From contig CBDCZY010000004.1 in NCBI GenBank assembly GCA_965224745.1, forward strand, positions 62,001-126,000: 64,000 nucleotides of DNA. Reading direction: 5' to 3'. Made by a program: the position numbers and the translations under genes. Under the pieces are notes generated by a model. It ran no database searches. It worked only from the letters and a program-made list of their open reading frames with translations, and was not told the origin of the DNA. Below, one piece after another: positions 53,125 to 61,218 of the stretch. This DNA comes from CBDCZY01 sp965224745. Lineage in GTDB: Bacteria; Pseudomonadota; Gammaproteobacteria; Methylococcales; Methylomonadaceae. The first letter of the stretch is position 1; each line of letters opens with the position of its first letter.

Positions 53125-53152
53125 TGTTTGATGTTTGATGTTTGATGTTTGA
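53125..53152. repeat. Four tandem 7-base repeats (TGTTTGA)
   Basis: Four exact copies of TGTTTGA. They fall between the lipoprotein start and the glf promoter, within a 350-base region with no gene. Slippage here may vary the copy number. Confidence 0.8.
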
Positions 53153-53366
53153 GGGAGATTATAAGCTAACCGCCAAACAATTGTCGATGCTGAATTCAAA
53201 GAGCCAACTAAACCATTGATCTGTTTCGCCTGAGGTATACCATTCAATAACTTTCAGGTAATTTCACCCAAACCACTTTGAATGCTTGAACGTCATAAAC
53301 CACCTACCCTTTCACGGCTATGCTCTGACAAAGGGTTTAAATGTTGAGCATATTAGTGGGCTCTTA

Positions 53367-53396
53367 TTGTTACAGAGAAAGGGGTTTGTATATAAT
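53367..53396 (+). promoter_or_regulatory. Candidate promoter for glf
   Basis: TTGTTA (53367-53372), 18 bases, TATAAT (53391-53396). The start codon lies 30 bases after the -10. The -35 is weak but the -10 is perfect, and the rest of the upstream 350 bases has no better candidate. Confidence 0.45.
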
Positions 53397-53426
53397 AAAA
53401 CTATCTGAATTTATCTTACCAAAACA

Positions 53427-54584
53427 ATGTTCGATTTTATTATTGTTGGCGCTGGATTCGCCGGGGCTGTTCTGGCTGAGCGTTTAGCCTCTCAAAAAGG
53501 AAAGCGCGTATTAGTGATTGAAAAAAGACATCATATCGGTGGCAATTGTTATGATCACTTCGATACCAACGGCGTGTTAATCCACCGCTATGGGCCACAT
53601 CTATTCCATACTTCTAATCAGGAAGTCTTCCATTACCTGAGTCAATTCACCGAGTGGCTGGCTTATCATCACCACGTTTTAGGATTCATCGATGGCCACT
53701 TAGCGCCAATCCCTTTTAATTTGAATACGCTGGATATTTTGTTTCCCAGGTCTTTGGCCGCTTCCCTTGAAAGAAAACTAATCGACCACTTTGGCATGGG
53801 AAAAAAAATCCCAATTCTAACGCTGAAAGAAGAAAAGGATGAAGACCTGAAATATCTTGCCGACTTTATTTATGACAAAATGTTTGTTAACTACACCAGC
53901 AAACAATGGGGATGCAAGCCGGAAGAAATTTCACCTGAAGTGACTGCCCGGGTGCCAGTTCATATTTCGCGGGACAATCGATATTTCCACGATAATTATC
54001 AAGCGATACCGAAACACGGTTTTACTAAGATTTTTGAAAATATGCTGATGCGTCCTAACATCAGCCTGATGTTGAATACCAATTACAAAACAATCGTTAA
54101 CGTTGATTCTAAACGTAACAAAATTGAGTTGTTTGGCTCTGAATTTCATGGCCAACTCATTTACACTGGCTTGATAGACGAGTTATTTGAGTTTAAGTTC
54201 GGTGAACTCCCTTATCGCTCATTGCAATTTCAATTTGAACATCACAATAAACCGTTTTATCAGGAAACAACGACCATCAATTATCCCAACGATTACGACT
54301 ATACCCGGATTAGTGAATTTAAGTATATTACCCAACAGGCTATAAACAGCACTACGATTGTAAAAGAATATCCACAGGATTATGATCGCAGCGACCCGGA
54401 AAAAAATATCCCTTATTACCCTGTTTTCAATGACCTCAACGCAAAAAAATATCAACAATATCTAGACTTCGCAAAACAATTTAAAAACATTCATTTAGTC
54501 GGAAGATTGGCTGAGTACCGCTATTATGATATGGATGATATTGTGGAACGTGCACTGCAAGTGTTTGCTGAGCGCTTCGCTTGA
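53427..54584 (+). CDS. glf: UDP-galactopyranose mutase
   Basis: 385 residues. FAD-binding start FIIVGAGFAGAVLAERLASQ and the characteristic VLVIEKRHHIGGNCYDH, RYGPHLFHTSNQEVFHYL, YTSKQWGCKPEEI, and the end GRLAEYRYYDMDDIVERAL. It converts UDP-galactopyranose to UDP-galactofuranose in the cytoplasm. Together with the following GT2 enzymes it implies a galactofuranose-containing surface polysaccharide. First gene of the glycan cluster. Confidence 0.96.
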   Translation: MFDFIIVGAGFAGAVLAERLASQKGKRVLVIEKRHHIGGNCYDHFDTNGVLIHRYGPHLFHTSNQEVFHYLSQFTEWLAYHHHVLGFIDGHLAPIPFNLNTLDILFPRSLAASLERKLIDHFGMGKKIPILTLKEEKDEDLKYLADFIYDKMFVNYTSKQWGCKPEEISPEVTARVPVHISRDNRYFHDNYQAIPKHGFTKIFENMLMRPNISLMLNTNYKTIVNVDSKRNKIELFGSEFHGQLIYTGLIDELFEFKFGELPYRSLQFQFEHHNKPFYQETTTINYPNDYDYTRISEFKYITQQAINSTTIVKEYPQDYDRSDPEKNIPYYPVFNDLNAKKYQQYLDFAKQFKNIHLVGRLAEYRYYDMDDIVERALQVFAERFA

Positions 54585-54637
54585 TTCTCTCTCGAGAGGC
54601 TACTTTCAACAATTGACGAGACACTTTAAACGATTCC

Positions 54638-55531
54638 ATGTCAGGTAAAACTCGACTGAGCATTGTCCTTCTCAATTTTAACAGGCTGCACGAAACCCAA
54701 GCTACTATTACACGCTTACTGGAACTACGACAGCAACGGAACGATATGGAAATTATTGCTGTTGATAACGGCTCTTCTGACGGAACAGCAGACTATATTA
54801 AAACGCTATCTGAGATAAAAAGTATTCTGCTCACCGACAACGCCGGTATTGCGGGTTACAACGAAGGCTTTAAACTTGCCATTGGCGATTATATATTGGT
54901 ATTGGATGATGATTCCTGTCCAGATAGCGGCCAAACGCTTACTCGATTGATAAAATGCCTGGATTCCAACCCTAACATTGGCCTCCTTGCCTGTCACATA
55001 AATACCCCTGATAACCAACAGCAATGGAGCTGGCACCTACCCAAGCAACAGCGTTTTGCTCCATCACCCTTTTTTATTGGGTGCGGCTTTGTCATTCGAA
55101 GAGCATTATTTGAAAAAATAGGTTGGTATCCTGGCGACTTTTTCCTCTACCAAAACGAAATTGATGTGGCTTTCAAAACCCGTTTGCAAGGCTATGCTAT
55201 ATATTACGACCCTGAAGCGATCATCATTCATCGAGGCACCCCCAACCAACGCCCCGGTTGGCGCAGGATTTTTTATCCAACCCGCAATACCATTTGGTTG
55301 CTGCGTACATATTATCCTCAGCCATTCGCGGCCTACCTTATTTTTTCACGGATCATCATAGGTTTGATCAGAGCAATTCACTTTAAAGAATTAAAAACCT
55401 ACGCTAAAGCCCTAAAAGAAGGGTTTAGCAAGCCGATTTCCAAAAACATTTTACCACCGGAACTGCGCTATGAATTGGCGTCGTTCTGGAAACAAAACAG
55501 CTTGATACATCAGATACTTAAATGGACATAA
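54638..55531 (+). CDS. Glycosyltransferase family 2
   Basis: 297 residues. The GT-A fold starts LSIVLLNFNRLHETQATITRLLE, with IIAVDNGSSDGTADYI and the nucleotide-sugar DxD-type motif YILVLDDDSCPD. C-terminal GYAIYYDPEAIIIHRGTPNQR and a short amphipathic end. It likely transfers a sugar using UDP-galactofuranose or another nucleotide sugar. Its stop overlaps the following GT2 start by about 10 bases, so the pair is coupled. Confidence 0.9.
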   Translation: MSGKTRLSIVLLNFNRLHETQATITRLLELRQQRNDMEIIAVDNGSSDGTADYIKTLSEIKSILLTDNAGIAGYNEGFKLAIGDYILVLDDDSCPDSGQTLTRLIKCLDSNPNIGLLACHINTPDNQQQWSWHLPKQQRFAPSPFFIGCGFVIRRALFEKIGWYPGDFFLYQNEIDVAFKTRLQGYAIYYDPEAIIIHRGTPNQRPGWRRIFYPTRNTIWLLRTYYPQPFAAYLIFSRIIIGLIRAIHFKELKTYAKALKEGFSKPISKNILPPELRYELASFWKQNSLIHQILKWT

Positions 55532-56940
55532 ATCACCCCAAAATCCTGGTTATTATCGTTACCTGGGACAAAAAAGAATATGTTGTAAATCTACTCAATT
55601 CTTTAGCCAATATTAATTACCCTAGAACATCATTGGACATTGTGGTCGTAGATAATGCGAGCAGCGACGGAACCGCAGAAGCCATACAACGACAATTTAG
55701 CCACATACATTTAATTCAGAACCAGGAAAACCTTGGCGGCACTGGCGGCTTTAACACCGGCTTAGCCTACGCGTTTGAGCAACCAGACAATCAATATGAC
55801 TACTTATGGTTGCTGGATAATGACGTCGTTGTTCATCAACAAGCCTTGGCGGAGCTTGTTAATTTACTTGAGCAACACACCGATATAGCCATAGCCGGCT
55901 CAACCATGATGCAGCTAGATTACCGCTGGCGTATTAATGAAATGGGCGCTTTTGTTGATCGAGGTCTTGGTACATTGGTTTTAAATAGACATTTAGAAAA
56001 AATTGGCAGTTGGCAAGATAAGGATCTGTCTCAATTACTTCAAACACCCGCAGCGTTAGACCAACAGTTAAAAGACTGCCAACCTTATATGGATGTTGAT
56101 TATGTTGCCGCTGCCTCATTGTTGATCCGAACAAAAGTAGCAAAACAAGCAGGGTTATGGCTAGATTTCTTTATTCATTTTGACGACGTTGAGTGGTGTT
56201 TGCGCATCGAAAACATGGGTTATCGAACAGTTGTTTCAGCGCGTTCACTCATCTGGCATCTTTCAGCAATCGGCAAAGTACCCAGTTGGGTTTTATATTA
56301 CGATAATCGAAATACACTGTATTTACTGGAGCGACATAGCGACACTGCATCTGTAAAACGATCAAGCCGCAGGATAATCAAAAAAACCTTGTACTATATG
56401 CTGACCGGAAAACAAGATTTGGCCATGCTCCATTTACAAGCACTTGACGACTATCAAAACAAAATCACCGGCAAAAAAGAGATAAAACTCGATGAAACGC
56501 CGCAAGATAGAAAAGAATTGAGCGTCATCCTGAATGACTCAAAGATCAAAAAAATTCTCATTCCATGGACCGTTGATTTTCAGGCAACCAATACCCAAGA
56601 ACTATTTGTACAGGCAATCAAACAACGGGATGACCTACAGATCCATTATTTGATTCCACCGAAAGGAAAAGGAAAAACTCAACATTGGCAAATACCGGGA
56701 TGCCTCGGCATTAATACACCTGGGTTTTCGTTGTTTCGTTACCTGAAATATCTAAAATACAGAAATGAATTTGATCTGGTTTTTCAGTCCGATTATCAGA
56801 TGATACTGCCATTATCCTGGCTTAATGCCAGAATAATTTTTATCAATAAAGAATACTTTACTCTGAGAAACAAAACGAATATTTCAAAAATTCTGACTTT
56901 GCTACCCGATCTTCTCAATCGATATTTCAAACTTCTTTGA
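55522..56940 (+). CDS. GT2 glycosyltransferase with a C-terminal extra domain
   Basis: 472 residues. The N-terminal GT-A domain has ILVIIVTWDKKEYVVNLLNSL, VVVDNASSDGTAEAI, NLGGTGGFNTGL and WLLDNDVVVHQQALAELV (DxD), plus DDVEWCLRIENMGYR, the pattern of galactofuranosyl and rhamnosyl transferases. After residue 290 a further region (about 340-472; IKKILIPWTVDFQATNTQELFVQAI, then YLIPPKGKGKTQHW) is not part of the usual fold and resembles a truncated GT4 N-terminal half. Its place directly after glf suggests galactofuranosyl transfer. Confidence 0.88.
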   Translation: MDINHPKILVIIVTWDKKEYVVNLLNSLANINYPRTSLDIVVVDNASSDGTAEAIQRQFSHIHLIQNQENLGGTGGFNTGLAYAFEQPDNQYDYLWLLDNDVVVHQQALAELVNLLEQHTDIAIAGSTMMQLDYRWRINEMGAFVDRGLGTLVLNRHLEKIGSWQDKDLSQLLQTPAALDQQLKDCQPYMDVDYVAAASLLIRTKVAKQAGLWLDFFIHFDDVEWCLRIENMGYRTVVSARSLIWHLSAIGKVPSWVLYYDNRNTLYLLERHSDTASVKRSSRRIIKKTLYYMLTGKQDLAMLHLQALDDYQNKITGKKEIKLDETPQDRKELSVILNDSKIKKILIPWTVDFQATNTQELFVQAIKQRDDLQIHYLIPPKGKGKTQHWQIPGCLGINTPGFSLFRYLKYLKYRNEFDLVFQSDYQMILPLSWLNARIIFINKEYFTLRNKTNISKILTLLPDLLNRYFKLL

Positions 56941-56969
56941 ACGTTGCAAAGTTCAACAACCTCATATAA

Positions 56970-57437
56970 ATGACCTTGTCACTAACAAGAAAGTTGGCGG
57001 GGAGCATTTGGTTCAGCTTATTAATAACCACGTGCATTATGCTGGGTTCTTCAAAGAGTTATAGCGATAATAAAACAGGTTTAACATGGCAGTTTTGCTC
57101 TGCAGGAATGACCTCCATACCTTGGGGATGCGTCAGCGAACCCTTATTGCAGAACTGGAATCAGGCGCTTAATTATTGCACTCGACTCGATGAGGGCAAC
57201 CATCATTGGCGACTGCCGACAAGAAATGAGTTACTGACGCTGGTAAACTGGCGCCAGCGAGCTCCCGCAACTAATGCTGAGCTAGTTGCAAGCACGAAAA
57301 ATAATTTTTATTGGTCATCAACCAGCTCACCCGATGACCCGGCAAAGGCGTTCTATACCTCTATGCTAAGTGGTTATAGTTATGCCAATTATAAAAAGGC
57401 TCAAGGTTATGTGAGATGCATAAAAGTATTCAGTTAA
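56970..57437 (+). CDS. DUF1566 (Lcl C-terminal-type) domain protein, exported
   Basis: 155 residues. An N-terminal hydrophobic segment (SIWFSLLITTCIMLGSSKSYS) serves as signal or anchor. The rest is one DUF1566 domain: LTWQFCSAGM, NWNQALNYCTRLDEGNHHWRLPTRNELLTLVNW, FYWSSTSSPDD and GYVRCIKVF with four cysteines. Such domains are found in surface and adhesin-like proteins. First of three tandem paralogues. It overlaps the next by 22 bases. Confidence 0.85.
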   Translation: MTLSLTRKLAGSIWFSLLITTCIMLGSSKSYSDNKTGLTWQFCSAGMTSIPWGCVSEPLLQNWNQALNYCTRLDEGNHHWRLPTRNELLTLVNWRQRAPATNAELVASTKNNFYWSSTSSPDDPAKAFYTSMLSGYSYANYKKAQGYVRCIKVFS

Positions 57438-57844
57438 GTTGTCTTTTATGTTTATTTATCTCTGGTTGCAACATACAAGATCCTTCGTCTCAAACCACCC
57501 AACCAAAGTCCGATAAATGGTGGCAAGCTTGCCCAGCTGGACAATCATTAGAAAATCAAATCTGCCAAGGAAGACCTATTACTATGGCATGGCATGAAGC
57601 GCTTGGATATTGTGCCAGTTTATCTGGCAAGAAAACTTGGCGACTGCCGGACAGGAATGAATTATTGAATTTCTATCATTGGCCTGAATCAAGAAATGCT
57701 CTTTCATTTGTAAATCTCTATTGGTCATCAACAACGAATGAAGATAATCCTCAAATGGCTTGGTATTTAGTACCAGGTTTGGACTGGCTGTACTTTAATT
57801 TAAAAGAATTGGATGGATTGGTTCTTTGCGTTGCCGACACATGA
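57416..57844 (+). CDS. DUF1566 domain lipoprotein
   Basis: 142 residues. MHKSIQLSCLLCLFISGCNIQD ends in a lipobox ISGC, so this copy is lipidated. The domain has WWQACPAGQSLENQICQGRPITMAWHEALGYCASLSGKKTWRLPDRNELLNFYHW and LYWSSTTNED to VLCVADT. It overlaps the preceding paralogue and is followed after three bases by the third, so the three form one translational unit. Confidence 0.85.
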   Translation: MHKSIQLSCLLCLFISGCNIQDPSSQTTQPKSDKWWQACPAGQSLENQICQGRPITMAWHEALGYCASLSGKKTWRLPDRNELLNFYHWPESRNALSFVNLYWSSTTNEDNPQMAWYLVPGLDWLYFNLKELDGLVLCVADT

Positions 57845-57847
57845 TCG

Positions 57848-58450
57848 ATGAAGAAAAAATATTCTATTTCAAAACCCTTTTTCATGCTATGTTCAATGAT
57901 TCTTTGTCCTGTTGGCGGATGGGGTTCGCCCTATAATATCGAGACCGGACAAAAAAACTGCTACGATTTGGAACAAAAAATCAACTGCGGAAACAGCCAG
58001 TTTCCAAGGCAAAACGGCGATTTTTACAAACCACCGCCTAAACATCGCTGGCTTCAGCATCCCAACAAGATCATTGAAGATAAGCTCTCTAATCTGTTTT
58101 GGACTCAATGCACAGCGGCAGAAAAATTGGAATGCGGTAGACCTTTACCCATGACATGGCAACAAGCAAAACAACATTGCGAAATTCTCAAGTTGGGAGA
58201 CCGGCATTGGCGGCTACCCAATATAATGGAATTAAATACTTTGATCGAAATTAAACAAAAACCAGTCAAAATTGATCAAAAATTTTTTCCCAACACACTG
58301 CCTGAACCCTACTGGACTATCGTTTCATCTATTACTCAGAAACAAAAAGCAGAACCAAGAGCTTGGTTTATTCATTTTGCTAACGGTTCAATTTTTGATA
58401 CCAAGACTTCCGAAAAATTTTTTCTGCGCTGCGTTAGCTCAAAGAAATGA
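57848..58450 (+). CDS. DUF1566 domain protein, exported
   Basis: 200 residues, the longest of the three. MKKKYSISKPFFMLCSMILCPVGGWGS is a signal sequence, followed by an extra cysteine-containing segment (QKNCYDLEQKINCGNSQFPRQNG) and a DUF1566 domain with NLFWTQCTAAEKLECGRPLPMTWQQAKQHCEI and DRHWRLPNIMELNTLIEI ending FLRCVSS. Its end overlaps the convergent acyltransferase gene by 17 bases. Confidence 0.83.
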   Translation: MKKKYSISKPFFMLCSMILCPVGGWGSPYNIETGQKNCYDLEQKINCGNSQFPRQNGDFYKPPPKHRWLQHPNKIIEDKLSNLFWTQCTAAEKLECGRPLPMTWQQAKQHCEILKLGDRHWRLPNIMELNTLIEIKQKPVKIDQKFFPNTLPEPYWTIVSSITQKQKAEPRAWFIHFANGSIFDTKTSEKFFLRCVSSKK

Positions 58451-59477
58451 TTCTCATTGATAAATTTCGAGTCCAGCGCTCCACCGTCAAATAAGATGTT
58501 AAAGCCAGAGCAACGCAAATAATAAAAAGCAAGATAAAATTAATGCTGGGATCAGAGGTAAAAAATAGCGGATGAGCCAAAAAATAATAAATTACCAAAA
58601 AATGAAATAAATAGAATGAATAACTGATTCTGCCAAAATAATCTAATGACCTTCCAAACCAGTTATTTGTAATTGAATTAACATTGATATAGCCCGTTAT
58701 GAAAACTGCGATGAATACTCCTAAAGCGTTCAACCAAAATAATCCTACTAACGAAAAACCAAGCGGATTGTTCCACACAGACTGGTGATAAAAAGCCAAA
58801 AGTGCAAATCCAATTCCTATGAATACTAAAATTTCAGTTAGTCTTCTGCCTGATACTTGCTTTAAACGCCATTTTGTTATTAAACATCCGCCGGTAAAAT
58901 AGTTTAAACATAACAATAAAGAACCGTAGTAATTAGCTTGGGTCACTTCGTAAACGATACCATGCATAACACTCACTAAAATACTAATGGCAAGGCACAC
59001 AATCAAACCCGCTGCTCCAGCTCGCCTATGAATAAAGCATAAAACAGGAAATATCAAATAACAAAAGAGAATACGGTTGACGAACCACAAATGATTGATA
59101 GGTTGAGGGTAAGTCTGAATATCAAAAAATGACCACGTGCTAAAACCATTGTTTAAATGCCCTGGTTTATACAGGAAAACATAGTAGGTGAGCAAACATA
59201 AGAAATAGGTCGGCAGCAAACGAAATAGTCTTTTTATAACGAATGGATACAACGCCACCGGTTCAGCAAAATAGGATCGGGCTAATAAAAAACCACTGAG
59301 CATAAAAAACAAATAAACGGGCCAATAACCATGGTAAATCAGCAAAATCACTGGATTCATCGTATCCAGAGGTTCAAAAAACGGATGCAGTACGAAATGA
59401 TAATAATGAAATACAAAAATGCAGCAAGCCCCCAGAGCTTTTAAGTGATTAATTCTAGCTGAGAAACCCTTATGCAT
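58434..59477 (-). CDS. Acyltransferase 3 (OafA/YrhL-type) membrane protein
   Basis: 347 residues with about ten membrane helices. HLKALGACCIFVFHYYHFVLHP carries the conserved catalytic region and FFMLSGFLLARSYF the family motif. It is similar to membrane O-acetyltransferases that modify LPS or capsule sugars. No SGNH domain is fused. It lies convergent to the DUF1566 genes and beside a GT2 enzyme, so it probably acetylates the polymer. Confidence 0.88.
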   Translation of the reverse strand: MHKGFSARINHLKALGACCIFVFHYYHFVLHPFFEPLDTMNPVILLIYHGYWPVYLFFMLSGFLLARSYFAEPVALYPFVIKRLFRLLPTYFLCLLTYYVFLYKPGHLNNGFSTWSFFDIQTYPQPINHLWFVNRILFCYLIFPVLCFIHRRAGAAGLIVCLAISILVSVMHGIVYEVTQANYYGSLLLCLNYFTGGCLITKWRLKQVSGRRLTEILVFIGIGFALLAFYHQSVWNNPLGFSLVGLFWLNALGVFIAVFITGYINVNSITNNWFGRSLDYFGRISYSFYLFHFLVIYYFLAHPLFFTSDPSINFILLFIICVALALTSYLTVERWTRNLSMRIISLS

Positions 59478-59550
59478 TTCTTTCTAAAACACTCATTTTT
59501 GTTGGCTTGCTTCACAGGTGGATTGACGTTAAATGATACTCTCTATCAGC

Positions 59551-61218
59551 TTAAATATTAATCCCCATATCTGGGCTGTTCTCATTTAGATTAGAGTTGT
59601 AATAAGGATCTCCCTGCATTAACCATGAACGCCAGGTTTTGCAGAATAATTGAAAATCTTGGTCAGGAAAATGGCTAAATATGGACCGATCATCTGACAC
59701 AAAACGCGCAAAGGGTTGATATACACTTCGTTGATTGTTTTGCAATGCCCGTAAAGCAAAATCAAGCAATGCATGTGGGCCAATATAGGGAAACTTAAAT
59801 CCTTCCAGAGCTAGCCAAGTATCGGTCTTAATAACGACACAATAAGGATTCGGTGCACTAATATTCCTGGCTAACTGAGTAACCGCCATATATCCAGGTT
59901 CAGTCTCTGGAAAATCAAGGTAAGGAAGAAGGAAAGAACCATCTCGCTTATAGGCCATCCCTGCATAACGTAACTTTTTTTCAGCATCCGCAATCTTGCC
60001 GGTTACCAATGCTACATTTGAAAGTTTCAACCAGGAAGCCAAACATCTTATTATATCCTCCTCAACAGGTTGAATACTGTCTTTAAGAATAGCCACGTAA
60101 GGTATTTCATGAAATTTATTGATGGCAGAAGACACAAATTCAGCATACTCATTAACGGGTAAATCTACCGGTACTTTTACTAACCCAATGTCTTGATCCT
60201 TTGGCAAGGAAAGTTTCAACGCATAATTTCCACGCCATAAACTCTCGATTTCTAATGCTTCTCCAGCTATATCACGACGCTTTAAAGTATCATCTAGTGC
60301 TTTCAACCCAGCCGAAAAAGCATAATCCTTGGAGGCTGAATTTAGCGCGACAGAAGCTTCATGCTGCCGCCAATGATAGAGAACTTGATGGATATGTTTG
60401 ACCACTGGATTATGTTCAACTGCTCTTAAAACCAAATCATAATCTTGAGAACCATCATAATTTGAACGCAAACCACCTAACTGTTTAACAAATTCAAGCC
60501 TGTAACACATGGGGTGAAACACGTAATTCCCAGATAACAAAGTTTCTGGAGACCAATCAGGTTTGAACAAATGCATATAGCGCTTACCTTCTGGAGATAT
60601 CATATCCCTATCTGCGTATACAATGTCAGGAGCTGACAATTCATCAATTTCCTTTGCAATATAAAACAACGCCTCCAGCGCTAAACGGTCATCATGATCT
60701 AAAAACAGCAGATAATCGCCATTAGCGGCATAAATCCCCTTGTTTGACGCATTAGCTATTCCGAGCGGCTCGGCACTAAAAATAACTCGAATCCTTGGGT
60801 CATTACAAACACCTGACCTTAAAAAATTCTTTGTAGCGGTACTGCTAGAAGCATCATCAATTAAAATCCATTCCCAATATGGGTAAGCCTGAGCCCTTAC
60901 CGAAAACGCACAGTCATAGAGCACATGAACGTCGGTATTATGCACGGGAGTAATAATGCTAATTTTTGGCGGCTTCTTCCAATGACGCGCTTTCCCTTTT
61001 AATGTATGCCATTCATTAAAAGACAATGCATATTTGTTAATCCAGGTTTGATACTCATTCCAGGGGCTTTTATTCTGTTGGTCAAATATAGCCTGAGAGG
61101 GTTTTATCCCCGGATAAAATCTCATCCATCGCCAACTCCCTTTTTTTGGAAATATAAGGCTGGGGAGAAAACCGATTAATTTTCGAATAATTCGAGAAAA
61201 CAAACTGTCTTCACTCAT
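59551..61218 (-). CDS. Large GT2 glycosyltransferase
   Basis: 555 residues. An N-terminal extension (about 90 residues with SLIFPKKGSWRWMRFYPG) precedes the GT-A domain: KISIITPVHNTDVHVLYDCAFSVRAQAYPYWEWILIDDASSS, NKGIYAANGDYLLFLDHDDRLALEALFYIA (DxD). A further region beyond residue 330 follows. It resembles GT2 enzymes of O-antigen and S-layer glycan loci. It overlaps the beta-helix gene by four bases, suggesting co-translation. Confidence 0.88.
   Translation of the reverse strand: MSEDSLFSRIIRKLIGFLPSLIFPKKGSWRWMRFYPGIKPSQAIFDQQNKSPWNEYQTWINKYALSFNEWHTLKGKARHWKKPPKISIITPVHNTDVHVLYDCAFSVRAQAYPYWEWILIDDASSSTATKNFLRSGVCNDPRIRVIFSAEPLGIANASNKGIYAANGDYLLFLDHDDRLALEALFYIAKEIDELSAPDIVYADRDMISPEGKRYMHLFKPDWSPETLLSGNYVFHPMCYRLEFVKQLGGLRSNYDGSQDYDLVLRAVEHNPVVKHIHQVLYHWRQHEASVALNSASKDYAFSAGLKALDDTLKRRDIAGEALEIESLWRGNYALKLSLPKDQDIGLVKVPVDLPVNEYAEFVSSAINKFHEIPYVAILKDSIQPVEEDIIRCLASWLKLSNVALVTGKIADAEKKLRYAGMAYKRDGSFLLPYLDFPETEPGYMAVTQLARNISAPNPYCVVIKTDTWLALEGFKFPYIGPHALLDFALRALQNNQRSVYQPFARFVSDDRSIFSHFPDQDFQLFCKTWRSWLMQGDPYYNSNLNENSPDMGINI

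Noticed and set aside
53125..53152. CRISPR or phase-variable repeat
   Set aside because: Units are 7 bases with no spacers, and they do not lie in a coding frame; it is a simple tandem repeat.
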